Of a stretch of DNA of 59,331 bases, positions 50,188 through 59,331 are shown one piece after another. Under the pieces are notes generated by a model. That model was not told the DNA's origin. It did no database searches and worked only from the letters and a program-made list of their open reading frames with translations. The translations under genes were made by a program, and so were the position numbers. This stretch comes from an uncultured Bacteroidales bacterium (GTDB taxonomy: Bacteria; Bacteroidota; Bacteroidia; Bacteroidales; UBA932): the NCBI GenBank assembly GCA_944322585.1, contig CALUPB010000017.1:1-59331 (forward strand). The letters run 5' to 3'. The stretch's first letter is position 1; every line of letters begins with the position of its first letter.

Positions 50188-53100
50188 CGGGGATGTTTGT
50201 CAGTATATACCGTTTTTTCAGGAAGCACAGTGTACTGATGTATTTCCTGCTGGGGCTGTCCGTGGTACTCATGGGGCTGTCTCTTGTCAGACTGAAGTTC
50301 GACGAGAATATAATGTCTTTCCTTCCGGAGACCGGAGACGCCCGTCAGATGACAGAAGTCTTCAACAATCTGAAAGTCAGTGACAGGTTTGTCGTAATGT
50401 TCAGCCAGACCTGTGGAGAGCCGGACTATGACCTGCTCGGAGAGGCGGCAGACGCCTTTGTCTCTGCCGTCCTTTACGGGGATGGGGCGGATCTGGTAAG
50501 CGATACCGTCGTGTCGGTGGATGATGAGGCAGTATCGCATGCTGCCGGATTCATTTTTGACCATCTTCCCGTCTTTCTTGATGAAAAGGCATATTCAAGG
50601 TTGGATTCTCTCATGACTCCGTCTGCTATGGAAAGGCAGATGGAGGACATCAGGGATGCGCTTCTTTCTCCGGCAGGAGCTTTCATCAAGGATTATGTCA
50701 TGCGCGATCCTCTCGGGATAGCCGTTCCTGTGCTGTCATCATTGTCGGACATGGATACGGACGGCGGTTATCGGATGGCCGGTGACTGGATACTGTCCCC
50801 TGACGGGAATACCCTGCTGTGTTTCCTGACCCCACGCTTCGGTACAGGTGAGACCGGACATAATGACAGGCTCGTCTCAATCGTGGAGGATGCCATAGAG
50901 TCATTGTCAGTGCAGTATCCGTCAGTGACTGCAGAATATTTTGCGGGGCCTGCCGTCGGGGTATACAATGCCCGCCAGATCAAGAAGGATACATTCATGA
51001 CTTCAGCATTTGCAGTAGTGCTCATAGCGGTCTTTGTCTTTCTCGCGTTCAGGAGGCGCGGCTCTGTCCTGCTCATTTTTCTCCCGGTAGTGTACGGGAT
51101 CCTGTTTTCCCTTTCTGCCGTAAGTCTGCTGAAAGGGTGTATTTCAGCGATAGCGGTGGGGACAGGTGCAGTGGTTTTGGGAATAGCCCTGAGCTATTCG
51201 ATACACGTCATCGTTCACCAGATGCATGTCAGGACCGTGGAACAGCTCGTGAGGGAACTGGCTTTCCCTCTGACAGTGGGAAGCATGACTACGATAGGTG
51301 CGTTCGTCGGGCTCCTGTTCACTTCTTCTTCCCTGCTGAAGGATTTCGGTCTGTTCGCTTCCCTTGCACTTGTGGGGACCACTCTTTTCACCCTTGTGTT
51401 CCTGCCGCATTTCCTCCGGCCTATGTCGGATGTCCCTGAGACTCCGATAATGAAGGGCATAGGAAAAATCAACGGTTACGGTTATGACAGGAACATGTGG
51501 GTTATCGCCGTCATCGTGCTGCTGTTCATTGTCAGCCTGTTCACTTCCCGTAATGTGGGCTTCAACGCCGACATGATGAGTATCAATTACATGCCTGAAC
51601 ATCTCAGGGCAGCCCAGGAGAAACTCGAGACCATGTCGGGAGACTCGTCGGAGACTGTGCTTTTTGTCAGTACGGGCAAGGATCTTCCTTCGGCAGTGAG
51701 TGTATATGCAGAGACCGGCAATATGCTTGACAGTCTTCTGACAGCGGGCCTGATAAGGCATTTCTCGTCTGCGGAGAGGTTTGTAGTCCCTTATGACGTC
51801 CAAAGGGAAAGGGTGGAGGTATGGAATTCTTACTGGACCGTGGACAGGATACGTGCTGTGACTGAACTGGTCGGCAGGGAAGCGGCCGATGCCGGTTTCA
51901 GGACAGGGGTCTTCAGCAAAGGCCTTGAAGATATGCTGTCAAGGGAATACGGCATCATGGACTATTCGGCGGAAAGTGTCCCTCCTCTGCTTTCAGACAT
52001 GGTCTGTTGCTCCGATTCCCTCGTCATGCTGGTGTCGGCCGTGTCCCTCGGACCTGAAATGAAAGCCGGGGTATATCCATTCTTCAACGGTACCGGTACT
52101 GTAATTTACGACAGAAGCTGGTTCGCCGGTTCTGCAGTAAGATCGATGTCGGAAGATCTTGACCTGATACTCTGGATCTCATCCATGATCGTGTTTCTCG
52201 GCCTCTGGCTGTCTTACCGCAGGCTCGAACTTGCCCTGCTGAGCTTCCTCCCGATGCTTGTCACATGGGTGATGATAGTCGGACTCATGGGACTGACAGG
52301 CATGGAGTTCAATATAGTCAACATCGTCATATCCACATTCATATTCGGCATAGGCGATGATTTCAGCATATTCATTACAGACGGACTGTCCAGACGATAT
52401 GCTACCGGAAAGGACATGCTTGCCGCGCACAGGACTGCCATATTCTTCTCCGCATTCACAATCGTTGCCGGGATGGGGGCGATGATAGCGGCAGGTCATC
52501 CGGCACTGCATTCCGTGGGGGCCATATCCCTTGTCGGGATGCTGGCGGTCCTGCTGGTCGCCTATACACTGCAGCCGCTTCTGTTCAGGCTTTTCGTTAC
52601 AGGGCCGGTCTCGGAAGGAGGTCATCCGTATACCATCGCGGGTATTCTGATGTCCGCTCTCCTGTGGCTTGAGTTCCTTGCAGCCTGTCTTGTGACCATT
52701 CTGGCTGTGCTTGTCCTGCTTCCTGTTCCTGTTTCCCGTTTCAGAAAACAGGTCATCGTGAGGTATATGGCCTGTATCGGCTGCCGCTGCGTGCTCTTCA
52801 CTGCGCCTATTGCAAAAGCCAGGTTGCGCAATGTCTGTGGGGAGGACTTTTCCAGACCGGCAGTGGTGGTGGGCAACCATCAGTCATTTCTTGACATAGT
52901 GTGGATGATGGCGCTGAGTCCGAAACTGCTCATAGTGGCCAAAGGCTGGGTCCGCAAGGTTCCTGTCTTCTATCCTGTCGCACGTTTTCTCGGATTTTAT
53001 TATACTGACAGCGGATATGATTCCATTACGGAGGAGTTCGGGAAAAGGCTCGGCGAAGGCTGGAGCCTGGCCGTCTTCCCGGAAGGGACGAGAGAGACTG

Positions 53101-53789
53101 ACGGCAAGATACACCGGTTCCACAAGGGCGCGTTCTATATTGCGGAAAGGCTCGGGATAGACATAGTACCTGTCGTTATGTACGGGAACGGTCTGATATT
53201 CCCTAAAAATGCTCCTCTCAATATGGCAGAAGGCGTATCGGTTACGGAAATCCTTCCGAGAGTGCAGACCGGAGCAGTGCCGTACAGGGAACTGGCCCGG
53301 AATGTCCGGGAGCTGATAAGGGAAAGATATTCTGCAATCGGACAGGAATTTGCGACCGTTTCGAATCCGTATTATTCATGGGCGCTGCGCAGGAGTATGA
53401 TGTACAGGGGGACAGAGGCTGAACGTTCGACGAAAGCCATGCTGCGCTGCACTGACATGGCGGCTTTGGATGCGGGCCTTCCGCGCAACGGCAGGATCCT
53501 GCATCTCGGATGCGGGATGGGTCAGGCAGATATCCTGTTGAAAATGCTTGCTCCCGGCAGGATGATCACGGCCGTGGATGCCGATGCGGAAATTATGGAT
53601 ATGGCACGCCATAATTATCTGTGTACACAGGGTCTGGAATTCATATGTGCCGATCCGGATACGTTTCCGGCTGAAGGATATGACGCCGTCATATACGGAA
53701 GCTGTCCTGTATCATTCGGCTCCGGCGGAAATTCCGGAACGCCATTCCCCGGGCAGCCGTCCTCCTGCCATTCAAGATATACGAAATAA
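50184..53789 (+). CDS. RND/MMPL exporter fused to a PlsC-type acyltransferase and a methyltransferase-like C-terminus
   Basis: This 1201-residue protein has three parts. Residues about 1-815 are an MMPL/RND exporter with two halves, each with a membrane helix, a large periplasmic domain and a helix bundle (GTGAVVLGIALSYSIHV in the first, FIFGIGDDFSIFITDG in the second). Residues about 870-1085 are a PlsC acyltransferase with NHQSFLD near 897 and FPEGTRETDG. The rest is a short methyltransferase-like Rossmann start with ILHLGCGMGQADI near 1104 and TAVDADAEIMDMA. It ends after about four strands, so a full methyltransferase is not present. The start overlaps the previous stop (ATGA). Confidence 0.85.
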   Translation: MTGMFVSIYRFFRKHSVLMYFLLGLSVVLMGLSLVRLKFDENIMSFLPETGDARQMTEVFNNLKVSDRFVVMFSQTCGEPDYDLLGEAADAFVSAVLYGDGADLVSDTVVSVDDEAVSHAAGFIFDHLPVFLDEKAYSRLDSLMTPSAMERQMEDIRDALLSPAGAFIKDYVMRDPLGIAVPVLSSLSDMDTDGGYRMAGDWILSPDGNTLLCFLTPRFGTGETGHNDRLVSIVEDAIESLSVQYPSVTAEYFAGPAVGVYNARQIKKDTFMTSAFAVVLIAVFVFLAFRRRGSVLLIFLPVVYGILFSLSAVSLLKGCISAIAVGTGAVVLGIALSYSIHVIVHQMHVRTVEQLVRELAFPLTVGSMTTIGAFVGLLFTSSSLLKDFGLFASLALVGTTLFTLVFLPHFLRPMSDVPETPIMKGIGKINGYGYDRNMWVIAVIVLLFIVSLFTSRNVGFNADMMSINYMPEHLRAAQEKLETMSGDSSETVLFVSTGKDLPSAVSVYAETGNMLDSLLTAGLIRHFSSAERFVVPYDVQRERVEVWNSYWTVDRIRAVTELVGREAADAGFRTGVFSKGLEDMLSREYGIMDYSAESVPPLLSDMVCCSDSLVMLVSAVSLGPEMKAGVYPFFNGTGTVIYDRSWFAGSAVRSMSEDLDLILWISSMIVFLGLWLSYRRLELALLSFLPMLVTWVMIVGLMGLTGMEFNIVNIVISTFIFGIGDDFSIFITDGLSRRYATGKDMLAAHRTAIFFSAFTIVAGMGAMIAAGHPALHSVGAISLVGMLAVLLVAYTLQPLLFRLFVTGPVSEGGHPYTIAGILMSALLWLEFLAACLVTILAVLVLLPVPVSRFRKQVIVRYMACIGCRCVLFTAPIAKARLRNVCGEDFSRPAVVVGNHQSFLDIVWMMALSPKLLIVAKGWVRKVPVFYPVARFLGFYYTDSGYDSITEEFGKRLGEGWSLAVFPEGTRETDGKIHRFHKGAFYIAERLGIDIVPVVMYGNGLIFPKNAPLNMAEGVSVTEILPRVQTGAVPYRELARNVRELIRERYSAIGQEFATVSNPYYSWALRRSMMYRGTEAERSTKAMLRCTDMAALDAGLPRNGRILHLGCGMGQADILLKMLAPGRMITAVDADAEIMDMARHNYLCTQGLEFICADPDTFPAEGYDAVIYGSCPVSFGSGGNSGTPFPGQPSSCHSRYTK

Positions 53790-53801
53790 ACCGATAATAT
53801 C

Positions 53802-55106
53802 ATGAAATTCATACCAGATCCGAAAATCCAGTTCGGTACGGCCGGACAGATAAGGGCCTTTCAGGAAGAGAGACTGGCTGAAACTGTGGAATATCTTGCC
53901 TGTAATTCGGCCTTTTACCGCAGAATGTTTGCAGACAAGGGAATAGACCCGCATTCCATAAGAAAGACAGAGGATCTGCTCTCCCTGCCTCTGACCTCGA
54001 AGGATGACCTTCAGAGATACAGCGAAGATTTCATATGCGTTCCGAAAGACAGTATAGTGGATTATGTGACAACTTCCGGCACTCTCGGTGATCCGGTCAC
54101 TTTTGCCCTCACGGATGCGGACCTGGAACGTCTTGCATACAATGAATGGCTCTCGTTTTCCACGTCCGGATGCACCGGCTCCGACATAATGCAGCTTATG
54201 ACGACCATAGACCGGCGTTTCATGGCAGGACTCGCATATTTTCTCGGGGCGAGGAAGATGGGGATGGGCGTCGTCAGGGTCGGGAACGGCATACCGGAAC
54301 TGCAATGGGACACCATACGCCGTATCCGGCCCGACTGCTGCATGGTTGTGCCGTCATTCCTGATGAAATTGGTGCAGTATGCAAAGGAGAACGGTATCGA
54401 TTATCGGGGAAGCTCCCTGAAAAAGGCGATCTGTATCGGCGAAGCGTTGAGGAAACCGGATACATTCGGACTCAGTACTCTCGGAGAACGTATCCACGAA
54501 GTCTGGCCGGAGCTGGAACTGTATTCTACCTATGCTTCAACTGAAATGCAGTCATCCTTTACCGAGTGTGCCTGCCACAAGGGGTGCCATATTCCGGTAG
54601 ACCTTATAATAGTAGAGCTTCTGGATCAGGAGGGCAATCCGGTTCCGGACGGGGAACCGGGGGAAGTGACGATAACCACACTCGGAGTGGAAGGCATGCC
54701 TCTGTTGAGATTCCGGACGGGAGACATTTGCATCCGGTATGAAGGACAGTGCGGCTGCGGGAGGAATTCGGCCCGTCTGAGTTCCGTCATAGGGCGACGC
54801 AGCCAGATGATCAAGTTCAAGGGAACGACTCTTTATCCTCCTGCACTGTTCGATGTCCTGGACAATATACCTGAAATAACCAACTATATCGTCGAGGTCT
54901 ATACGAATGACCTCGGAACGGATGAGGTGCTTGTGCGGATAGGCTGCAATGACCATAGCGATGCTTTTCTGAAGAAAGTGAAGGACATGTTCCGTTCGAG
55001 GGTGAGAGTGGCACCGTCCGTCAGTTTCGAAAGTATCGGGTATATAGCCAAGCTGCAGATGCCTCCGATGTCCCGCAAGGCGGTGAAATTCATCGATATG
55101 AGATGA
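53802..55106 (+). CDS. Phenylacetate-CoA ligase-like adenylate-forming enzyme
   Basis: This 434-residue protein belongs to the PaaK/F390 synthetase group of AMP-forming ligases. Motifs are VTTSGTLGDPVTF (P-loop, about 89-101), YASTEMQ (about 243-249), FRTGDIC (about 303) and the linker IGRRSQMIKFKG. Cys residues in ECACHKGCH and QCGCGR form a metal-like site often seen in this group. It would activate an aromatic or other acid as acyl-AMP and pass it to CoA or to an ACP. It is the last gene of the cluster; the next gene has its own promoter. Confidence 0.88.
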   Translation: MKFIPDPKIQFGTAGQIRAFQEERLAETVEYLACNSAFYRRMFADKGIDPHSIRKTEDLLSLPLTSKDDLQRYSEDFICVPKDSIVDYVTTSGTLGDPVTFALTDADLERLAYNEWLSFSTSGCTGSDIMQLMTTIDRRFMAGLAYFLGARKMGMGVVRVGNGIPELQWDTIRRIRPDCCMVVPSFLMKLVQYAKENGIDYRGSSLKKAICIGEALRKPDTFGLSTLGERIHEVWPELELYSTYASTEMQSSFTECACHKGCHIPVDLIIVELLDQEGNPVPDGEPGEVTITTLGVEGMPLLRFRTGDICIRYEGQCGCGRNSARLSSVIGRRSQMIKFKGTTLYPPALFDVLDNIPEITNYIVEVYTNDLGTDEVLVRIGCNDHSDAFLKKVKDMFRSRVRVAPSVSFESIGYIAKLQMPPMSRKAVKFIDMR

Positions 55107-55188
55107 GCAGGCCGATGAATGTGCAGGACAGGGGCTGCCTGAAGAAGAAATTATACGCATGACCTGTCCTCCATGTCATATAAAATGT

Positions 55189-55196
55189 TATCTTTG
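55189..55196 (+). promoter_or_regulatory. -7 element of galM
   Basis: TATCTTTG lies 86 bases before the galM start. The -33 box is not clear. It is preceded by about 80 bases after the ligase stop. Confidence 0.4.
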
Positions 55197-55282
55197 CTAT
55201 CATGTACCCGATGTCATGGCACGGGTGTACTTTATCGGTACCGTCATGGCATTCTGTTGACAGTTTAATAATTGGACCATAT

Positions 55283-56410
55283 ATGAAAAAAACATTGTTT
55301 ATCATTGCTGCGGCTGCTGTCATGGCCGGCTGTGCAGCAGACAGGAACGGAGTGCAGCTGATCCCTGCCGCGAATTTCGATACAGTAGTGGACGGCAAGC
55401 CGGTGGCACTCTACACTCTCAGGAACGGGGATCTCATCATGCAGGTAACCAATTTCGGAGGAAGGGTCGTAAGTCTTTGGGTTCCGGACAGAGACGGCAA
55501 TTATGCCGATGTAGAGCTCGGTTATGACAATATTGACAACTATATCGACAATCCTGGGGAACGCTTCCTCGGAGCGGTTGTCGGACCATATGCCAACAGG
55601 ATAGCCGGAGGACGCTTCGTCCTTGACGGCAAGGAATACAATCTCCCTAAAAACAACAACGGACAAACCCTTCACGGCGGACTCAAGGGCGTTGACATGG
55701 TCGTATGGGACGTGGTTTCCTCCAACGACAGTACCCTTGTCCTTTCGTATCTGCATCCTGACGGACAGGACGGGTTCCCAGGCAATGTCAGGATTGACAT
55801 GACATATTCCCTTACATCCGACAATGAGTTCAAGGTGGAATATGCCGCCACGACTGACGCTCCTACCTTTTTCAACATCTCACATCACTCTTTCTTCAAC
55901 CTCAAGGGGCAGGGTAACGGGACGATACTTGACAATGTGATGGTTATCAATGCAAGCCACACTACACCGGTGGACAGTGTCCTGATCCCTACGGGCGAGA
56001 TTGCGGATGTTACGGGTACTCCGTTCGATTTCCGCGAACCGCATACCATCGGGGAGAGAATCAATGACGATAACGAGCAGCTTGAAAACGGAGGAGGTTA
56101 TGACCATAACTGGGTGCTCGACCGCAAGACGCCTGACGGCATCGAGTTCGCGGCTTCTGTCTATGAGCCTGCCAGCGGCAGATATATGGAAGTTTTCACT
56201 GACCAGCCTGCAATGCAGTTCTACAGCGGCAACTTCTTTGACGGCACTACGGTAGGCAAGTACGGCAAGACCCTGAACTACCGGGAAACTCTTGCTTTGG
56301 AGACACAGAAGTATCCGGATTCCCCGAATCATCCGAATTTCCCTTCCACACGTCTTGATCCGGGACAGACATATACACATACCTGCGTATACAGGTTCAG
56401 CGTGAAATAA
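55283..56410 (+). CDS. galM: Aldose 1-epimerase lipoprotein
   Basis: This 375-residue protein has a lipoprotein signal (AAAAVMAGCAAD), so it is probably periplasmic or surface-anchored. The GalM domain has NFGGRVVSLWVPDRDG, VVGPYANRIAGGRF, TLHGGLKG, the catalytic-His region FNISHHSFFNLKG and the C-terminal LALETQKYPDSPNHPNFP with the catalytic Glu. It interconverts alpha and beta anomers of sugars such as glucose or galactose. The ATG at 55283 begins the signal. It has its own promoter-like site and is not part of the ketosynthase cluster. Confidence 0.92.
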   Translation: MKKTLFIIAAAAVMAGCAADRNGVQLIPAANFDTVVDGKPVALYTLRNGDLIMQVTNFGGRVVSLWVPDRDGNYADVELGYDNIDNYIDNPGERFLGAVVGPYANRIAGGRFVLDGKEYNLPKNNNGQTLHGGLKGVDMVVWDVVSSNDSTLVLSYLHPDGQDGFPGNVRIDMTYSLTSDNEFKVEYAATTDAPTFFNISHHSFFNLKGQGNGTILDNVMVINASHTTPVDSVLIPTGEIADVTGTPFDFREPHTIGERINDDNEQLENGGGYDHNWVLDRKTPDGIEFAASVYEPASGRYMEVFTDQPAMQFYSGNFFDGTTVGKYGKTLNYRETLALETQKYPDSPNHPNFPSTRLDPGQTYTHTCVYRFSVK

Positions 56411-56497
56411 TGCGGCCGTGCCGGTCCTGTCCGGGAGGCTGTAAAAATGTCATCCGACGGCAACTTCCTGAACAGAAAAGCATTCAGTCAGGCATTA

Positions 56498-56527
56498 TGA
56501 CAAAATGTCAGCCCTTTCGGGCTGGCA
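56498..56527 (+). promoter_or_regulatory. Palindrome and hairpin between galM and groES
   Basis: TGACA-AAA-TGTCA (56498-56510) is a perfect inverted repeat. It overlaps a 9-pair hairpin TGTCAGCCC/GGGCTGGCA (56506-56527) followed by a T-rich run. It is either the galM terminator, or a control element of the chaperonin operon, or both. Confidence 0.45.
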
Positions 56528-56614
56528 TTTGTTTTGTCTGATGTCTGTCTGCGTTCCTGATGACATGATCAGGGGCGGATGGAGAACAACAATAACATTT
56601 AAAATTATAGAATT

Positions 56615-56881
56615 ATGATCAGACCATTGTCAGACAGAGTACTGGTTGAGCCTAAAGAGGCGGAGACCAAGACGGCGGCCGGAATCTATATCCCGGACAC
56701 AGCAAAGGAAAAACCACAGCAGGGAACAGTTCTCGCAGCAGGCCCTGGCAAGAAAGACGAGCCTATGGAGGTGAAGGAAGGCGATTCCGTACTGTACGGG
56801 AAATATGCAGGTACGGAAGTTACATATGAAGGCAAGACATACCTTATAATGAAACAGACAGACATATTGGCAATACTTTAA
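56615..56881 (+). CDS. groES: Co-chaperonin GroES
   Basis: This 88-residue protein is the 10 kDa lid of the GroEL cage. It starts [34 protein letters not shown]-type sequence, has the mobile loop [10 protein letters not shown], and the Gly-rich [14 protein letters not shown]. Length is slightly shorter than E. coli GroES (97), as in other Bacteroidota. It is followed after 20 bases by groEL. Confidence 0.97.
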   Translation: MIRPLSDRVLVEPKEAETKTAAGIYIPDTAKEKPQQGTVLAAGPGKKDEPMEVKEGDSVLYGKYAGTEVTYEGKTYLIMKQTDILAIL

Positions 56882-56889
56882 TTTTATAG

Positions 56890-58530
<1,641 letters not shown>

Positions 58531-58555
58531 GATTTTCCCAGGATAATATAATAGG

Positions 58556-58583
58556 GCGTGGCCGGTATGGTCACGCTTTTTTT
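58556..58583 (+). terminator. Rho-independent terminator of groES-groEL
   Basis: An 8-pair stem GCGTGGCC/GGTCACGC (58556-58563 with 58569-58576, one G-T pair) with a 5-base loop runs into seven T residues, 25 bases after the groEL stop. Confidence 0.85.
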
Positions 58584-58726
58584 ATTATTGTCAAGAGACA
58601 TGTTCCCATACTGTCCTGTCCGTCCGGCTGGCACTATTTATGATATGTCCATCCGGATGCAGTGCTCCGAGTCTCGAATTCAGGTCTGTACGCTGCGATT
58701 ACGATGAAGAGACTGCCCGATTGATC

Positions 58727-58734
58727 AAAGGAGG
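58727..58734 (+). promoter_or_regulatory. Strong Shine-Dalgarno of the DUF4251 gene
   Basis: AAAGGAGG lies 5 bases before the ATG at 58740. Most starts in the window have no such site, so this gene may be translated by a different rule or be recently rearranged. Confidence 0.6.
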
Positions 58735-58739
58735 TTATT

Positions 58740-59225
58740 ATGAAAACGTTTTTTATCATTATGTTGACGGCAATGTTGTCAGTTCCGTCATTTGCCCAGT
58801 CCCGGACAGAACGCAGGGAAGCCGAGGCTGCCAGGATAATGGAAATGGTCAGTGATACCGTATATACAATAAGTGTTTCATCAGCCCTTCCTATGGGCTG
58901 GAAAACGGTCAATCTGACATCGGTATACACGCTTGAGGTGGCAAAAGACTCCATCATTTCGCATCTGCCTTATTTCGGAAGGGCATATTCCATTCCGTAC
59001 GGAGGCGGCAAGGGGCTTATGTTCGAGGGGAAGGCAAAAGACTATTCAGTCAGTGATGCCAAGGGCGGAGGAAAGGATATCGAATTCTCTGTCATGAATG
59101 AGGAGGACAATTATACCTTTAATGTTACCGTATATCCTAACGGATCCGCATATGTCAATGTCAATTCGAACAGAAGACAGCCGATCTCCTATATAGGTCG
59201 GATAGAGAAGTCGGATGACAGATAG
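58740..59225 (+). CDS. DUF4251 family secreted protein
   Basis: This 161-residue protein has a signal peptide (MKTFFIIMLTAMLSVPSFAQ). The mature part reads SRTERREAEAARIMEMV, then VNLTSVYTLEVAKDSIISHLPYFGRAY-type sequence and ending in NVNSNRRQPISYIGRI, the pattern of DUF4251, a Bacteroidota periplasmic beta-sheet family of unknown role. It is preceded by an unusually perfect Shine-Dalgarno (AAAGGAGG at 58727-58734, 5 bases before the ATG), rare in this phylum. A short hairpin (59230-59244) followed by T residues lies just downstream. Confidence 0.88.
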   Translation: MKTFFIIMLTAMLSVPSFAQSRTERREAEAARIMEMVSDTVYTISVSSALPMGWKTVNLTSVYTLEVAKDSIISHLPYFGRAYSIPYGGGKGLMFEGKAKDYSVSDAKGGGKDIEFSVMNEEDNYTFNVTVYPNGSAYVNVNSNRRQPISYIGRIEKSDDR

Positions 59226-59229
59226 CCAT

Positions 59230-59260
59230 CGTGAGATATTCACGAGTCATCAGTTTTTTT
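59230..59260 (+). terminator. Weak terminator-like hairpin after DUF4251 gene
   Basis: CGTGA-GATAT-TCACG (59230-59244) is followed eight bases later by eight T residues. The stem is short, so this is a low-confidence terminator. The final bases to 59331 show nothing recognisable. Confidence 0.4.
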
Positions 59261-59331
59261 TGAGGGGAAAACTCTGGAGATTCAGTCAGTATTTTAACTG
59301 TCGTACAGTCAGAGGTTTAAGATTGCGGGAT

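Noticed and set aside
53640-53789. Frameshift that would restore a full methyltransferase at the end of the MMPL fusion
   Set aside because: Neither of the other two frames continues with methyltransferase-like sequence, and the next gene starts 12 bases after the stop.

Overview
The window is a chromosomal segment from a member of the order Bacteroidales (phylum Bacteroidota). The evidence is the protein families (fimbrillin with FimB/Mfa2 and DUF3575, DUF3822, DUF4293, DUF4251, DUF4861, a threonine operon without classical ThrB) and the promoters. The promoters repeatedly fit the Bacteroidota pattern TTTG, 19-21 bases, TAnnTTTG, and most genes lack strong Shine-Dalgarno sites. The family cannot be fixed from the sequence alone; a Rikenellaceae-like (Alistipes-like) or related gut/oral lineage is plausible.

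Layout. 1-2515 (minus) is a GC-rich fimbrial operon: DUF3575 barrel, FimB/Mfa2 subunit, fimbrillin cut by the window edge. 2516-3438 holds no convincing gene but has a consensus promoter and a tandem palindromic repeat. 3439-4758 is a small ComEC-like membrane protein. 4853-8136 is an acyl-phosphate operon (ackA, ptb, buk). 8112-14664 (minus) carries a serine hydrolase, a cytidylate-kinase-like protein, a MATE exporter, two FKBP-type lipoproteins and an NrnA-like phosphoesterase. 14772-18873 (plus) carries two conserved Bacteroidota proteins, rsmD, a CDF cation exporter, a DUF4861 protein and ybaK. 18944-20245 (minus) is a CoA-transferase of the acetyl-CoA hydrolase/4-hydroxybutyrate type. 20453-24415 is mazG, tcdA, a GNAT-like protein and prfA. 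A tRNA-Ala(GGC) precedes the threonine operon (thrA, PGM-like protein, thrC; 24710-29824) and the proline genes proC, proB, proA (29901-32885). Queuosine genes (queF, queC, transporter; minus, 32940-34841) sit behind a structured leader. A fatty-acid operon fabH-fabK-fabF-fabZ (minus, 35122-38770) ends in a long palindrome. A membrane LytTR regulator, a DUF4293 protein and a uridine-phosphorylase-like gene follow.

The most notable part is 41236-55106, a 12-gene plus-strand operon with almost no gaps and its own promoter. It has two acyl carrier proteins, an LpxL-like acyltransferase, a methyltransferase, a ketosynthase fused to a Cys-less chain-length-factor-like domain, a second ketosynthase, a free half-ketosynthase that keeps its cysteine, a polysaccharide deacetylase, a LolA-like carrier, a glycosyltransferase-DUF2062 protein, a fusion of RND/MMPL exporter, acyltransferase and methyltransferase, and a PaaK-like ligase. 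This gene set resembles aryl polyene/flexirubin-type pigment-lipid clusters. However, ketoreductase, dehydratase, thioesterase, aromatic ammonia-lyase and resorcinol-forming genes are absent from the operon. The likely logic is activation of an (aryl) acid, ketosynthase extension on dedicated ACPs, and export to the envelope by LolA and MMPL proteins. The window ends with galM, groES-groEL and a DUF4251 protein.

The metabolic genes suggest fermentation through acyl phosphates (acetate, and butyrate or branched-chain acids), biosynthesis of threonine and proline, and uptake of queuosine precursors. No CRISPR array, insertion sequence, rRNA or phage gene was seen.
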